Of a stretch of 64,000 bases of DNA, positions 1 to 8,850 are shown one piece after another. A program made the position numbers and the translations under genes. The notes beneath the pieces were generated by a model that did no database searches, was not told the DNA's origin, and saw only the letters and a program-made list of their open reading frames with translations. The stretch is taken from contig NZ_MQWA01000001.1 of NCBI RefSeq assembly GCF_002954445.1, forward strand, positions 3,505,156-3,569,155. The letters run 5' to 3'. The DNA comes from Rubritalea profundi. Its GTDB lineage: Bacteria > Verrucomicrobiota > Verrucomicrobiia > Verrucomicrobiales > Akkermansiaceae. How positions within the stretch are numbered: the first letter of the stretch is position 1; every line of letters starts with the position of its first letter.

Positions 1-69
1 AATAATAAATATTTGTTCTAGGCTAGAAGAATTCTTGCGCCAAGCCAACGACGCGGTAGGTTCTGCAAC

Positions 70-1650
70 ATGTCGCAGCGACGTCAACATAGATCAAAGA
101 GTTCAAAAAAGCAGAAAAAAGGATTTCCAGCGCTCTGGAAATGGGCACTTGGGGCCGTCACCTTATTACTGATAGCATCCGTCGTAGGCTATCAAATGGT
201 CATCCAATTTCTGCACAGTGATGGCTTTCGCGAGAAAGTAAGCACCAAGGTTAGCGGTGAGTTGGGCGTTCCTGTAGAGTTGGGTGAATTGACGTGGAGC
301 GGGTTACACCTCGACAACGAATCGGTCACGGCTTCCTCTCAAGGTGCGATCGAAAAAATAGAGGCCAATCAAATTTCTCTCAATGTCGATACTGATTACA
401 TCAAGCGTGATGTCTGGAAAATCTCCGATGTCGTGGTCCAGACCGCATCACTAGAGCTCGACCTCAGAAAAGAATTTACTAAAATTGACATCCCTCAGGC
501 TAAGAAGTCGTGGCTTGAAGAGATGCTGCCAGCTAAAGCTGAATTGCTAGATGCTTCGGTTGTCCGAGCTGATGCTAAAATCATAACCAAAGGTGGAGCC
601 TATGTCGTAGAGGGAACTCAAATCGATCTAACAAAGGAAGATTTTGGCTACAAAGCTGAACTCACAAAAGGGATGTTAAAATTACCATTTCCTATCCTGA
701 ATGAAGCGGAACTGAAAACCGCATCCCTGCGTCTTATGGAGCAGAGAGTGGTGGTAGATCGAGCGAGCTTTGATGTTTTTGGCAGTGGGAAACTAGGGCT
801 AGATGGTCAGGTGGAACTAGGTGCACCAACCCCCAATTATAGTTTCTTTGGAATTCTTTCTGGACTAAAATGTGCCGATATAGTCGATGAGGACTGGAGG
901 CAAAAACTGAGTGGTGATGTCGAGGCGAAATTCACAGTGAAACCAAAAGGCGGGAATGAGCCTGAGTTCAATGGAAGCATCAAAATTATTGACGGACAAC
1001 TAACTGCTCTACCGGTTTTAGACACGATTGCTGCCTACACTGTGATTCGTGATTTTAAGCGTCTACGATTCTCTGAATTTAGCTGTGACTTCTACCGCTT
1101 CGGAGAGCTACTACGAATCAGCAATATTTATGTCCATTGTGATGGCCTTATGCGCATCGAAGGGAAACTGGATATGAATGGAGATCGTTTGAGTGGTCGG
1201 TTCAATGTAGGACTGAATCCGGGCACACTCAGTCACATCCCAGGGGCAGAGGACAAAGTATTTCTCCCCGGTAAAGAAGGCATGCACTGGGCAGTCGTCA
1301 ATATTGGCGGCACTGTGGATGCTATCGAGGAAGATCTCACAGATCGAATCAAAGCTGCGGCTCTAGATCGCTTGTTCGAGATGGCAGGGGGGCAACAAGT
1401 CCTTCGCTTCACCAATCAAGCTGTTGAATCGCTCGGGGACTTACCTAGTGCTCTTGATGCTTCAGGTCTCACAGATGTAATACGCGATAATAATGTCATC
1501 CAAGCTGGACGAAATATACTCGATTCCGGAAAAAATGGAGACATCACAGATCCAATCAAAACGGGTTCTGATATCATTCAACGCGGACTCGGTGGGCTCT
1601 TCGGTGGTGGTTCTCAGAAAGAGGAAGAAACTGACGAAAACAAGGAGTAG
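70..1650 (+). CDS. AsmA-like membrane-anchored protein
   Basis: The 526-residue product starts with a basic, Lys/Arg/Ser-rich stretch of about 22 residues followed by one hydrophobic segment near residues 28-48, so it is a type II-like inner-membrane protein with its bulk in the periplasm. The segment just after the anchor (FREKVSTKVSGELG, then a beta-rich stretch) resembles the start of AsmA/DUF748-type proteins, which are thought to act in envelope lipid transport. The C-terminus is a Gly-rich stretch followed by an acidic tail (EEETDENKE). No catalytic motif is visible. The next gene begins 124 bp downstream behind its own Fur-like box. The family assignment is by general resemblance only. 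Confidence 0.72.
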   Translation: MSQRRQHRSKSSKKQKKGFPALWKWALGAVTLLLIASVVGYQMVIQFLHSDGFREKVSTKVSGELGVPVELGELTWSGLHLDNESVTASSQGAIEKIEANQISLNVDTDYIKRDVWKISDVVVQTASLELDLRKEFTKIDIPQAKKSWLEEMLPAKAELLDASVVRADAKIITKGGAYVVEGTQIDLTKEDFGYKAELTKGMLKLPFPILNEAELKTASLRLMEQRVVVDRASFDVFGSGKLGLDGQVELGAPTPNYSFFGILSGLKCADIVDEDWRQKLSGDVEAKFTVKPKGGNEPEFNGSIKIIDGQLTALPVLDTIAAYTVIRDFKRLRFSEFSCDFYRFGELLRISNIYVHCDGLMRIEGKLDMNGDRLSGRFNVGLNPGTLSHIPGAEDKVFLPGKEGMHWAVVNIGGTVDAIEEDLTDRIKAAALDRLFEMAGGQQVLRFTNQAVESLGDLPSALDASGLTDVIRDNNVIQAGRNILDSGKNGDITDPIKTGSDIIQRGLGGLFGGGSQKEEETDENKE

Positions 1651-1743
1651 TCACTACTCGGCTAGTATTTCAGACTATGGTCTCAGCTGGTAAACTCCCT
1701 TTTACACCATGTTAGGTTGCATATTTCTGTAAATCTAAGATAT

Positions 1744-1758
1744 TGAGATTCATTATCA
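1744..1758. promoter_or_regulatory. Putative Fur box
   Basis: TGAGATTCATTATCA matches the 7-1-7 Fur consensus TGATAATNATTATCA at 13 of 14 defined positions or close to it (differences at positions 4 and 6). It sits 16 bp before the ATG of the small Cys protein and about 240 bp before ferritin. An iron regulator acting on a ferritin transcription unit is plausible. The match is by eye only. Confidence 0.45.
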
Positions 1759-1774
1759 ATAGTGAGTCTTAACC

Positions 1775-1954
1775 ATGGCAAAAATAAAAACATTCTGTAA
1801 GTGGAGCGGAAAAGATATTCTCAAGAATATGGATCTGCTCAGTAAGCTGACAAGCAAGCCTGAGTACGCTTGTCGCAAATGTGCACGTGTATCGAATACC
1901 AAAAAATCACTATGCAAGCCTGTGGCGCTTTCGACCAAAGCTTATAGTATTTGA
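1775..1954 (+). CDS. Small cysteine-containing basic protein (59 aa)
   Basis: This short reading frame (59 codons, ATG to TGA) encodes a Lys-rich protein with four cysteines: one near residue 8, a CRKC pair around residues 34-37, and one in a KSLCKP motif near residue 50. The spacing suggests a small metal-binding (zinc-ribbon-like) protein. It lacks a signal peptide or membrane segment. A Fur-like box lies 16 bp upstream and the ferritin gene follows after 45 bp, so the two genes may be cotranscribed and linked to iron. I cannot assign a named family. Confidence 0.6.
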   Translation: MAKIKTFCKWSGKDILKNMDLLSKLTSKPEYACRKCARVSNTKKSLCKPVALSTKAYSI

Positions 1955-1999
1955 GCTAGATTTTATTGTTAGTATAGGGTATCTTTAAAAATAAATTTT

Positions 2000-2506
2000 A
2001 TGATACATCAAGAATTACAAGACGCACTGAATAGTCAGATCAATCAAGAACTGACAGCCGCTTACAATTATTTAGCAATCTCGGCTTACTTTGAGGAGGA
2101 TAACCTAGACGGTTTTTCCTCATGGATGCATTTGCAGCACTTGGAAGAGTTGTCCCACGCTCAAAGGCTGCAAACCTATCTTTTGGACAGAGGTGGCCAG
2201 CTTGAGCTAGAAGCTATCGAGAAGCCTCGTTCTAGTTTTTCTGGACCCCTAGAAGCATTTGAATTTTCGCTCGAGACTGAACAAGAAAACACAAAGTCGA
2301 TCAACAAGCTTTATGAAATAGCTTTGCGACTCAATGATCATACTACAAAAAGCCATTTGCAATGGTTTTTAGACGAGCAAGTGGAGGAAGAAAAAAGTGT
2401 GGAAGAAGTGATCACAACACTGAAACGTATTGATGACGATGTCACAGGGTTACTTTACCTCAACGACAAGCTAGGAGCCCGGAAACCCGGGACCCCAACG
2501 GTTTAG
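2000..2506 (+). CDS. ftnA: Ferritin, iron-storage protein
   Basis: The 168-residue protein is a non-haem ferritin that oxidises Fe(II) and stores the iron as a mineral core inside a 24-mer cage in the cytoplasm. Numbering coincides with E. coli FtnA: Glu17, Tyr24, Glu49/Glu50, His53, Glu94, Glu126 and Gln127 are all present, so the ferroxidase centre is complete, and Glu129/Glu130 of the third iron site are kept. The C-terminal tail after the fourth helix (ARKPGTPTV) is encoded by a GC-rich stretch. A Fur-like box lies upstream of the preceding small gene. Identification is very secure. Confidence 0.96.
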   Translation: MIHQELQDALNSQINQELTAAYNYLAISAYFEEDNLDGFSSWMHLQHLEELSHAQRLQTYLLDRGGQLELEAIEKPRSSFSGPLEAFEFSLETEQENTKSINKLYEIALRLNDHTTKSHLQWFLDEQVEEEKSVEEVITTLKRIDDDVTGLLYLNDKLGARKPGTPTV

Positions 2507-3024
2507 ATTTGAGCCGGCGACGGGGACAAGCCTGTCCAATAAAGCGATCTAACCACGAAAGGTTCGAAAGGCCTCCACGATGAAACAGCTCTAACACGAA
2601 TCCGCACCGATTGCACGAATCTTCAGGCTGGGATTTTTCTCCGAAGCGTCCGATTAGGTGGATAAAGAGAACACAATAAAGCTCTGGACTGCGCGTGGCC
2701 GAAGACTTTGGATGGTAGATCGAGATGAAAAGCCCGTTATCAGCTCCAACCAATATCGTCTTGAAGCACTCACACGAAGATTCTGCTGCGGTTGACTTTG
2801 CTATCGCAGTTGATAATTCACCTCGGAAATGCAGTTGGAAGCGTTTTAGATTTTGTCGACCTCTCCAGTTTTTAAGTGACGCTGGCGTCTGATGTGCGCG
2901 AGGTCATGACATCAGACGCAGATATAGAATTTGTTACCGATCTTTTCGATAGCTAGCTTGAGAGGTAGTAAGGCCATCATGATGAAAGCGGCTGGAAGCA
3001 GGCTTCTACGTGAGAGAGGGGACT
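2507..3024. other. Intergenic region with strong hairpin
   Basis: No gene is visible between convergent ferritin and the membrane protein. A perfect 11-bp inverted repeat (GCGTCTGATGT at 2885-2895 and its complement at 2909-2919, 13-nt loop) may serve as a two-way transcription stop, although it has no T tract. Around 2551-2625 there are degenerate CACGAA-type short repeats like those at 53.5 kb. Confidence 0.4.
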
Positions 3025-3582
3025 CTACTCCTTCTCTTTTTCGTCTTCTAAGAGGTGGTTAGGAATTTCGATTTCCACGAAGTCATCACCTTCGTAAATT
3101 TTCCTAACGACGTTGAAACTCATAAGCAGGAAGAGTCCGATAAGGAAAAATCCGAGCTCCATGAATACAGGGGAACTCATGTAGCCTGCGATCTTAGCCG
3201 CGACTTCACCGGCAAAACCGTCTAGTAAAAAAGCGCTCGCTCCTAGGATACTGAGAGCGAGGAAGAAGCCGCTCATAAAGAGGCAGCCGATGATGAGCGT
3301 CTTCACCCATGATTTTTCCCACTCAGGTGAGCGCTTAGCGATAGCGAAGAGGGCGAGTAACCAAGTGATGAATCCAACTCCTAGCGCTAGTCCCCAAGTT
3401 ACGAGATTCTTGACAGTGAAAAGCACCTCGGCCCACTCTGAGGCAACGTCGCCAAGTCCACCTGGGCCAACCACAGCAATGACTTTGATGGCTAGTAGAG
3501 CGATCACTAAAATGAGGAAGGTGGCATAACCACCGATGAAGCAGATGCGAAGCATGAGTGACTGGTGCACTGGCAATTGCAT
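3025..3582 (-). CDS. Four-helix integral membrane protein
   Basis: The 185-residue product has four clear hydrophobic segments at about residues 10-33, 57-80, 91-116 and 136-156, with a charged acidic tail (EDEKEKE) at the C-terminus. A second ATG nine codons inside could also be the start. No conserved catalytic or transport motif is recognisable and I cannot name a family. It stands alone, convergent with ferritin and divergent from the DUF3820 gene. Function unknown. Confidence 0.6.
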   Translation of the reverse strand: MQLPVHQSLMLRICFIGGYATFLILVIALLAIKVIAVVGPGGLGDVASEWAEVLFTVKNLVTWGLALGVGFITWLLALFAIAKRSPEWEKSWVKTLIIGCLFMSGFFLALSILGASAFLLDGFAGEVAAKIAGYMSSPVFMELGFFLIGLFLLMSFNVVRKIYEGDDFVEIEIPNHLLEDEKEKE

Positions 3583-3800
3583 AATTTCAACCCTAATCCG
3601 AGCAGAAAGACACTAACCACGCTCATAATGAACGCTAGGTAGAGGAATGCCTCTGGCTCGCTACATCCTAGCTAGATGGATCTCACGGTGCTAAATCTCA
3701 GAAGAAATTTGTAAAACCTGAGTAATTTTGATAATTCTGTACGAACGCTTGTCGTCTTAGCTTGTAGCCGACGTCGGATTTGCTAAAAAAAGCGTGAAGA

Positions 3801-4109
3801 ATGGATTTTACAGAAATTGATCGCGGGGACTTTCGCAATTTGCTCATCGAAATTGGCCAGTCCTGGATGCCATTCGGTAAGTTTGGGCCCAAGGATTATC
3901 CACCACGCGGGGTGCCAATCATGGACCTTCCTCCAGAATATCTTTCTTGGTTTAAGGAGCGCGGATTTCCCAAGGGCCGGCTAGGTGAGCTGCTGGAGTC
4001 AGTCTGTGATCTCAAAGAAGTGGGGATGGATTTGGTTTTCGAGCCGATGCGTAAGGTGAATGGCGGTCGAGTGAGCGTTAGGAAATACAAGCCGAGAACC
4101 GATTTCTAG
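3801..4109 (+). CDS. DUF3820 family protein
   Basis: The 102-residue product carries the core of the DUF3820 family: MPFGKFGPKDYPPRGVPIMD followed by LPPEYLSWF and GFPKGRLGELLESV. In this family the motifs resemble the exonuclease-associated 'MPFGKYKG' module, and one member was described as a quorum-sensing-regulated virulence factor, but no activity is established. The ATG is preceded by GAAGA. The gene is upstream of a VOC protein in the same direction, with no clear operon link. Confidence 0.82.
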   Translation: MDFTEIDRGDFRNLLIEIGQSWMPFGKFGPKDYPPRGVPIMDLPPEYLSWFKERGFPKGRLGELLESVCDLKEVGMDLVFEPMRKVNGGRVSVRKYKPRTDF

Positions 4110-4170
4110 CTTGAGATATTGAGGAGGTTTTTTTCTGTGATGGTTCAAAATTAGTGTGTTAGACTCCACA

Positions 4171-4686
4171 ATGATTGAAAATAAGAAAGCTATGAAAACG
4201 TACCCGAAAACGATGTCGCATATTGGTCTATCTGTGCCAAATTTAGAGAAAGCCGTTGAGTTTTATAGAGAGGTGATGGGCTGGTATGTCATCATGGAGC
4301 CTACAGAAATAGAAGAAGACTCGAGTACCTCTATTGGGGTGATGTGCGCAGATGTGTTTGGTGAAGGATGGGGAGGTTTTAAAATCGCTCACATGTCGAC
4401 TGGTGATAAAATGGGAGTCGAGCTCTTTGAATTTAGAAACAACCATCAGCCAAATGAATTTGAATACTATAAAACAGGAACATTCCATTTCTGTGTTCAA
4501 GACCCCAACTTAGAAGAGTTGGTGGAAAAAATTATAGCGCATGGAGGCAAACAGCGGATGCCAGTTCGCTATTATTATCCGGGAGAGAAACCCTACAGGA
4601 TGGTCTACGTAGAGGATCCGTTCGGTGTGGTCTTTGAGATTTATTCTCATAGCTATGAGCTTACTTACTCTGCTGGTGCCTATTGA
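4171..4686 (+). CDS. VOC family (glyoxalase/dioxygenase-like) protein
   Basis: The product folds as a vicinal-oxygen-chelate protein: SHIGLSVPNLEKAVEFYREV opens the first beta-alpha-beta module, TFHFCVQDPNLEELV the second, and VEDPFGVVFEIYSH closes it. The His of SHIGL, the His of FHFCV and the Glu of VFEIY are the usual metal ligands, so it is probably a metal enzyme (glyoxalase, extradiol dioxygenase or lyase type); substrate unknown. The start is uncertain: a GTG at 4156, ATG at 4171 or ATG at 4192 are all in frame, and none has a strong ribosome-binding site. The stop is TGA. Confidence 0.82.
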   Translation: MIENKKAMKTYPKTMSHIGLSVPNLEKAVEFYREVMGWYVIMEPTEIEEDSSTSIGVMCADVFGEGWGGFKIAHMSTGDKMGVELFEFRNNHQPNEFEYYKTGTFHFCVQDPNLEELVEKIIAHGGKQRMPVRYYYPGEKPYRMVYVEDPFGVVFEIYSHSYELTYSAGAY

Positions 4687-4741
4687 TTCGAGAAAAATGC
4701 TTCTTCAAGGGCTTGACCTAGAGGGGAGTTAGCCGTAGGAA

Positions 4742-5461
4742 ATGACCATGGAACCACTTTACGAAGGCAAAGCCAAGCGACTCTACACTACTGACGACCC
4801 AAATGTCCTCCGCATGGAGTACAAGGATGAAGCTACAGCATTCAATGCTGAGAAGAAAGCTGAGTTCGAAAACAAGGGCCGCCTCAACACTGCAATCACA
4901 CTTGCAATGTACCGTATGCTCGAAGCTAAGGGCGTGGAGACACACCTTCTGGAGTCCATCGATGACACCAATCTTCTGGTTAAGAATGTGGATATCCTCA
5001 TGGTGGAAGTCATCGTGCGTAACGTCGCGGCAGGTTCTTTTTCCAAGCGTCTAGGCGTAAAAGAAGGCACACCATTCAACCAGCCAATCGTTGAGTTCTC
5101 CTACAAGAGTGACGAACTAGGCGATCCATTGATCAACGACGATTACGCTCGCGAAATGGGTCTAGCAACTCCTGAGGAGTGTGCTGAGCTTAAATCTAAG
5201 GCACTTATCATCAATGATGTGATGATCGAATTTTTCCAGCACGCTGGACTCAAGCTCGTTGACTTTAAAGTCGAGTTTGGCCGTACAAAGGATGCTGACG
5301 CGAAGATCGTTCTTGCTGACGAGATCAGCCCAGACACATGCCGTCTTTGGGACATAGAGACTGGCAAGAAAATGGACAAAGACCGTTTTCGCCAAGACCT
5401 CGGTGGTGTGATGGAAGCCTACGAAGAAGTGCTCAAGCGCGTTGAAGCTACTGTAAAGTAA
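4742..5461 (+). CDS. purC: Phosphoribosylaminoimidazole-succinocarboxamide synthase
   Basis: The 239-residue protein ligates aspartate to CAIR using ATP, making SAICAR in purine synthesis. The N-terminal LYEGKAKRLY motif, the KAEFENKGRLNTAIT segment, VRNVAAGSFSKRLG, and VDFKVEFG followed by LADEISPDTCRLWD are all diagnostic, and the length is that of the short bacterial form. An alternative start is the ATG two codons further in. A strong terminator follows 23 bp after the stop, so it appears to be a single-gene unit. Confidence 0.96.
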   Translation: MTMEPLYEGKAKRLYTTDDPNVLRMEYKDEATAFNAEKKAEFENKGRLNTAITLAMYRMLEAKGVETHLLESIDDTNLLVKNVDILMVEVIVRNVAAGSFSKRLGVKEGTPFNQPIVEFSYKSDELGDPLINDDYAREMGLATPEECAELKSKALIINDVMIEFFQHAGLKLVDFKVEFGRTKDADAKIVLADEISPDTCRLWDIETGKKMDKDRFRQDLGGVMEAYEEVLKRVEATVK

Positions 5462-5484
5462 GCTTCGGCCCTCTCCAAAATTTC

Positions 5485-5521
5485 TAAAAACCTCGCAGAG
5501 TTAGACTCTGGGAGGTTTTTT
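5485..5521 (+). terminator. Rho-independent terminator of purC
   Basis: AAAACCTC and GAGGTTTT flank CAGAG-TTAGA-CTCTG, giving a long stem closed by a short loop and followed by a T tract directly after the purC stop. Confidence 0.85.
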
Positions 5522-5592
5522 GGTGCTCACCAAGCCTTACGCATGATGAGTTGTTTTTTAGAAAGAATTGACAGAATTATTTTGAGAACCCT

Positions 5593-5830
5593 TAGTGGTA
5601 CTAGATAGCCCATCGGGCTTACCTAGCTTAGCCCAGTGTTGGCTCTCAGTGTTGGCTCAGTGAGCCTACGCTGGGTGACTATGCAGAAGAGTAAACTACG
5701 CTGAAAGTGTTGAGGGCGCGATTTCACGAAAATGTTATACTCTGGGATTTGCTCATCATTGCTGGCATAACAACCTTAAACGTAACACCACGTTGCGCTG
5801 AAAGGGATGCCCAAGGCTTCATCGCTCATT
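5593..5830 (+). repeat. Dispersed intergenic repeat, copy A
   Basis: This non-coding stretch is homologous to the reverse complement of 53012-53415. Shared blocks in the same order are TAGCCCA..CGGGCTT, AGCCCAGTGTTGG, ACGCTGGG, ACGTAACACCA, GCGCTGAAAGGGAT and GCTTCATCGCTC. The first part contains a hairpin-like CCCAGTGTTGG / CCTACGCTGGG pair. It has no coding capacity and ends about 40 bp from the MBL gene stop. Similar GCCCAACGGGC..AGCCCAG elements are scattered in planctomycete and verrucomicrobial genomes as far as I recall. Confidence 0.6.
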
Positions 5831-5867
5831 CTAAATTTCACAAATATTGATGCGTGTCAGTACCGCA

Positions 5868-6476
5868 TTACACAAATGGATTGTGCTCTTTCTCGTGACC
5901 AATAGTGGTTTGGCTGCCATGGCCTGAGCAGACGACTGTTATGTCTGGCAGAGTGAAGAGTTTTGTCCGAATGCCTTCTAGCAATTGCTCGTGGGAGCCA
6001 CCTGGTAGGTCAGTTCTGCCGATCGATCCCTCCATCAGAGTGTCGCCAGCAAAAACGGCACCTACTGCTGGGAAGTAGTAGCTGACTGAGTCAGGCGAAT
6101 GCCCAGGAATATGAGCGATCTTGAACTCAAGCCCACCAATCGTATAGCTTGCATTACCATCGAGTAAAACGTCAGGGGTAAAGGGAGCGATCTGCACTGG
6201 TAGCCCCCAGTTCTCACGAGCTTCCTTTTGGCGGATCAACGTCTCTGAGTAAGGCGAGTGCATCAAAACCTCCACGCCCATTGTCTGAAGCGCTTCGACA
6301 TCCTCAGTGTGATCAAAATGTTGATGAGTCAGCAAGAGGTGCGTAGGCTTGAGCCCTTCTTGCTCGATTATTTCATGAATCAGAGCTGGGGCATCGATCA
6401 CGATACATGCACCCTCGTGCTCAATAATATAACCATTAGTGGATACATGGCCTCCTGTGTAGCTGTGAATTGGCAT
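5868..6476 (-). CDS. MBL-fold metallo-hydrolase (glyoxalase II-like)
   Basis: The 202-residue protein has the metallo-beta-lactamase signature THQHFDH near residue 50, followed by IPGHSPDSVSYYF, FAGDTLMEGSIGRTDLPGG and CSGHGSQTTIGHEKEHNPF, which supply the remaining His and Asp ligands of a binuclear metal site. The architecture is that of the short YcbL-type hydroxyacylglutathione-hydrolase-like enzymes, which hydrolyse thioesters; the true substrate is not evident. It is the only gene on this strand here, convergent with purC, with the dispersed repeat between them. Confidence 0.9.
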   Translation of the reverse strand: MPIHSYTGGHVSTNGYIIEHEGACIVIDAPALIHEIIEQEGLKPTHLLLTHQHFDHTEDVEALQTMGVEVLMHSPYSETLIRQKEARENWGLPVQIAPFTPDVLLDGNASYTIGGLEFKIAHIPGHSPDSVSYYFPAVGAVFAGDTLMEGSIGRTDLPGGSHEQLLEGIRTKLFTLPDITVVCSGHGSQTTIGHEKEHNPFV

Positions 6477-6901
6477 AGATGTATGATCTCTAGCGATTGT
6501 GACGAATCAATAAAAAATTAGAAATTTGCCAAATTCATGCGGCAAACCCAACACAATGAAACGAGCTCCCACCACGAATCACAGGGACTTAACAAATCAA
6601 TAGGCAGGGTAGATTCTCCTGGAGCTGGTCTCTTACGGGCTTGTGCCTGCCCACTTAGGGGCTGTGCTGATAGGGTTTCATGACCGAGGGGCTAAGCCGC
6701 GTTGCTATACGGAGAGTTTTGAACTGTGGCCAAATTATCGAGAAGTGTACTAAATAGACTGTCACACCCTTAGTGTTTTTTTAAATCTGAACTTGGATGT
6801 GCTCAAATACTTAACTCTCAAAATGAGGACGGTGAATGGTTTCTCCCGTGATACTCCGGTAGGGGTTTCTGCCTCACGGCGTCGTGTAGTCTCGGGGGCA
6901 C
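6477..6901. other. Intergenic, nothing recognised
   Basis: Stretch between the MBL gene start and the tRNA-Ser terminator. It contains CACGAAT-like fragments near 6570 but no convincing gene, operator or structured RNA was seen. Confidence 0.4.
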
Positions 6902-6933
6902 AAAAAAGCGAATCGTTTCCGATTCGCTTTTTT
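6902..6933 (-). terminator. Terminator downstream of tRNA-Ser
   Basis: AAAAAAGCGAATC and GATTCGCTTTTTT form a perfect stem of about 13 bp around a GTTTCC loop, 11 bp past the CCA end of the tRNA gene. The A and T flanks would allow it to work in both directions. Confidence 0.85.
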
Positions 6934-6944
6934 AGCTGCCACGC

Positions 6945-7034
6945 TGGCAGAGGGGGTGAGATTCGAACTCACGGTAGGTTTAACCCTACGTCGGTTTTCA
7001 AGACCGGTGCATTAAACCACTCTGCCACCCCTCC
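6945..7034 (-). tRNA. tRNA-Ser (anticodon UGA)
   Basis: On the minus strand the sequence starts GGAGGGGTGGC and ends CCCCTCT-G-CCA. The acceptor stem pairs with a terminal G-U, the anticodon loop reads CTTGAAA with anticodon TGA, there is a long variable arm built on CGTAGGGTTAAACCTACG, and the T arm is GTGAG-TTCGAAT-CTCAC. The long variable arm and the discriminator G are typical of serine tRNA. The CCA is encoded. A strong terminator follows. Confidence 0.95.
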
Positions 7035-7130
7035 GTGATGCGTTAGCTGCGGGGGAAAGAAAACTTATTTCTTCGGATTTGGCAAGTAAACAGTGGTATT
7101 TTTTTGCACTTTTTTTATAAGTGTTTGATT

Positions 7131-8228
7131 ATGAAAATACTGATTGCATGCGATAAGTTTAAAGGATCGATGACCGCCGCTGAGGCGTGTGAGGCTATCG
7201 CCAAAGGCTTGTCGGAGGGATGCCCCGGATTGGAGATCGAACAAGCTCCGATAGCGGATGGTGGTGAAGGATTTACCGAGGCTGTACGTGACTCCATTGG
7301 TGGCGAGTGGGTTAGCTGTAGTTCTCTGGATGCTCTAGGGCGTGCTTGCGAGTCGCGATACCTCATCATCGGAGACAACGCAGTGATGGAAATGGCGGAG
7401 TCCTGTGGACTAGAAATGATTGAAAAAGACCTTAGAGATCCAGAATATTCTAATACGGCTGGTGTGGGAATAATGATGCGGGATGCTATTTTAACCCACA
7501 AAGTGAAGAGAATAGTGATGGGAATCGGCGGTAGCGCCACCAATGACGCTGGTACAGGAATGGCGGTCGAATTGGGTGCCAAGTTCTACGATGCCGAGGG
7601 ACAGCACTTGATGCCAGTCCCAGCCGAGCTTGAGCGGGCAGCAAAAGCTGACCTTGGTGGGATAATGCAGATGCCTGAAATCTTAGTTGCCTGCGACGTG
7701 CGCAACCCGCTGTTAGGCGAAAATGGAGCAACCGCCATTTATGGCCCACAGAAAGGCGTGGAGAATATTCCTAAGATGGAGAAAATTATTGAGACTATCA
7801 TGCGTGTGAGTGGCGGCGAGGCTGTCGCCAGTCTGGATGGCTCAGGAGCTTCAGGTGGACTAGGATTTGGCCTGATGCATTTTTCTGGAGGCACATTGGT
7901 GAATGGTTTTGAGTGGCTAGCAGGTGAGTTGAAGCTAGAGCAACGCATCGCCGAGGCCGATGTGGTGATCACCGGGGAAGGTAGTCTCGATGCACAAACT
8001 GCAGAAGGTAAGGGGCCCGCTGGCGTCGCTCAGATGGCCAAGGCCGCAGGCAAGACTGTGGTGGTCATGGCTGGTCGTATCGAGGACGGAGCCGAAGCCA
8101 TGTTCGACCGTCACTATGCTATTACAAACCTAGGTGTCCAACATGATCAATGTATAGTTCGTGGCAAGGAGTTGCTTAGAGCTTTAGCAAAAGAAGAAGC
8201 AGCTAAATTGAGTAGAAGTGTTCAGTAA
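7131..8228 (+). CDS. Glycerate kinase (GlxK/GarK family)
   Basis: The 365-residue protein phosphorylates D-glycerate with ATP, feeding it into glycolysis or photorespiration-like salvage. The start MKILIACDKFKGSMTAAEA matches the family N-terminus, and IGGSATNDAGTGMA, DVRNPLLGENGATAIYGPQKG and TGEGSLDAQTAEGKGPAGVA are the characteristic type I glycerate kinase motifs. The frame is open nine codons further upstream, but the ATG at 7131 gives the canonical start. It stands alone, divergent from the tRNA-Ser gene. Whether it yields 2- or 3-phosphoglycerate cannot be told. Confidence 0.93.
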   Translation: MKILIACDKFKGSMTAAEACEAIAKGLSEGCPGLEIEQAPIADGGEGFTEAVRDSIGGEWVSCSSLDALGRACESRYLIIGDNAVMEMAESCGLEMIEKDLRDPEYSNTAGVGIMMRDAILTHKVKRIVMGIGGSATNDAGTGMAVELGAKFYDAEGQHLMPVPAELERAAKADLGGIMQMPEILVACDVRNPLLGENGATAIYGPQKGVENIPKMEKIIETIMRVSGGEAVASLDGSGASGGLGFGLMHFSGGTLVNGFEWLAGELKLEQRIAEADVVITGEGSLDAQTAEGKGPAGVAQMAKAAGKTVVVMAGRIEDGAEAMFDRHYAITNLGVQHDQCIVRGKELLRALAKEEAAKLSRSVQ

Positions 8229-8472
8229 CCAGTTTTCAGACCAACACGAAACGATTTTTACCGCAAAACACGCGAAAGCATAAAAATTCCTAATTAGGAG
8301 CGAAGCGCCCCCCGGCCATGAAGCGCACTAATTATCACGAGTGGAGTTGGATTCTAGAGTGTTGTTTCAGTCGGCTTTGATGTCGATTTAGCTCTGTGTG
8401 TAGTGCAGATAATCAATTAGATATAACAGGGGTGATCTATCTATACTAGCAATTATGTGAGTTAGGAAGGCT

Positions 8473-8850
8473 ATGAAAAGGAATCATGTATTTGTGGTGT
8501 CATTGTCGCTTATCATCCCAATGACAACAGCCTTCTCAGAAGAGGTTAAGCCTTCTGCACCAGTTGAGAAGGCAACACCAGATGAGAAACCTAAGAAGGA
8601 AAAGCATTCCTTTGCTGATCTTAGTGTTTCGGATCTGAAAGCTGAGCTAGCAAAAGGTGCCATTACAGTGATTGATGCGAATCGCATAAAGAAGTTCAAT
8701 GCTGGTCACGTGCCAGGAGCTATGCATTACGCAGATATTCAGGGGGAGCAATTTACCGATTCACTACCAAAGCAGAAAGATGCACTGATTGTAGCTTACT
8801 ACGCTGGTCCCATATGATCAGCATGGCGTAAAGTACGGGTCGCAACTTAA
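8473..8850 (+). pseudogene. Truncated rhodanese-like exported protein
   Basis: An SD (AGGAAGG) precedes the ATG. The product has a signal peptide (ending near TTAFSEE), a Lys/Pro-rich linker, and the first half of a rhodanese domain: VTDANR-type VIDANRIKKFNAGHVPGAMHY followed by DALIVAYYAGPI. It then hits TGA at 8815-8817, where relatives continue with a Cys-Ser-Ala-Trp-Arg-Lys segment; the ten codons after the TGA begin SAWRK and then a TAA closes the frame. The active-site loop cysteine is also missing (AYYAGP where YCGGP is usual). The C-terminal half of the domain is absent, so it is most likely a decayed gene rather than a selenoprotein. Confidence 0.7.

Noticed and set aside
6793-7038. 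Plus-strand frame over the tRNA-Ser gene
   Set aside because: It reads through the antisense of the tRNA and its terminator; no protein-like features.
8818-8850. Selenocysteine reading of the rhodanese TGA
   Set aside because: The frame closes ten codons later and the C-terminal half of the domain is missing; no suitable hairpin at the right distance.
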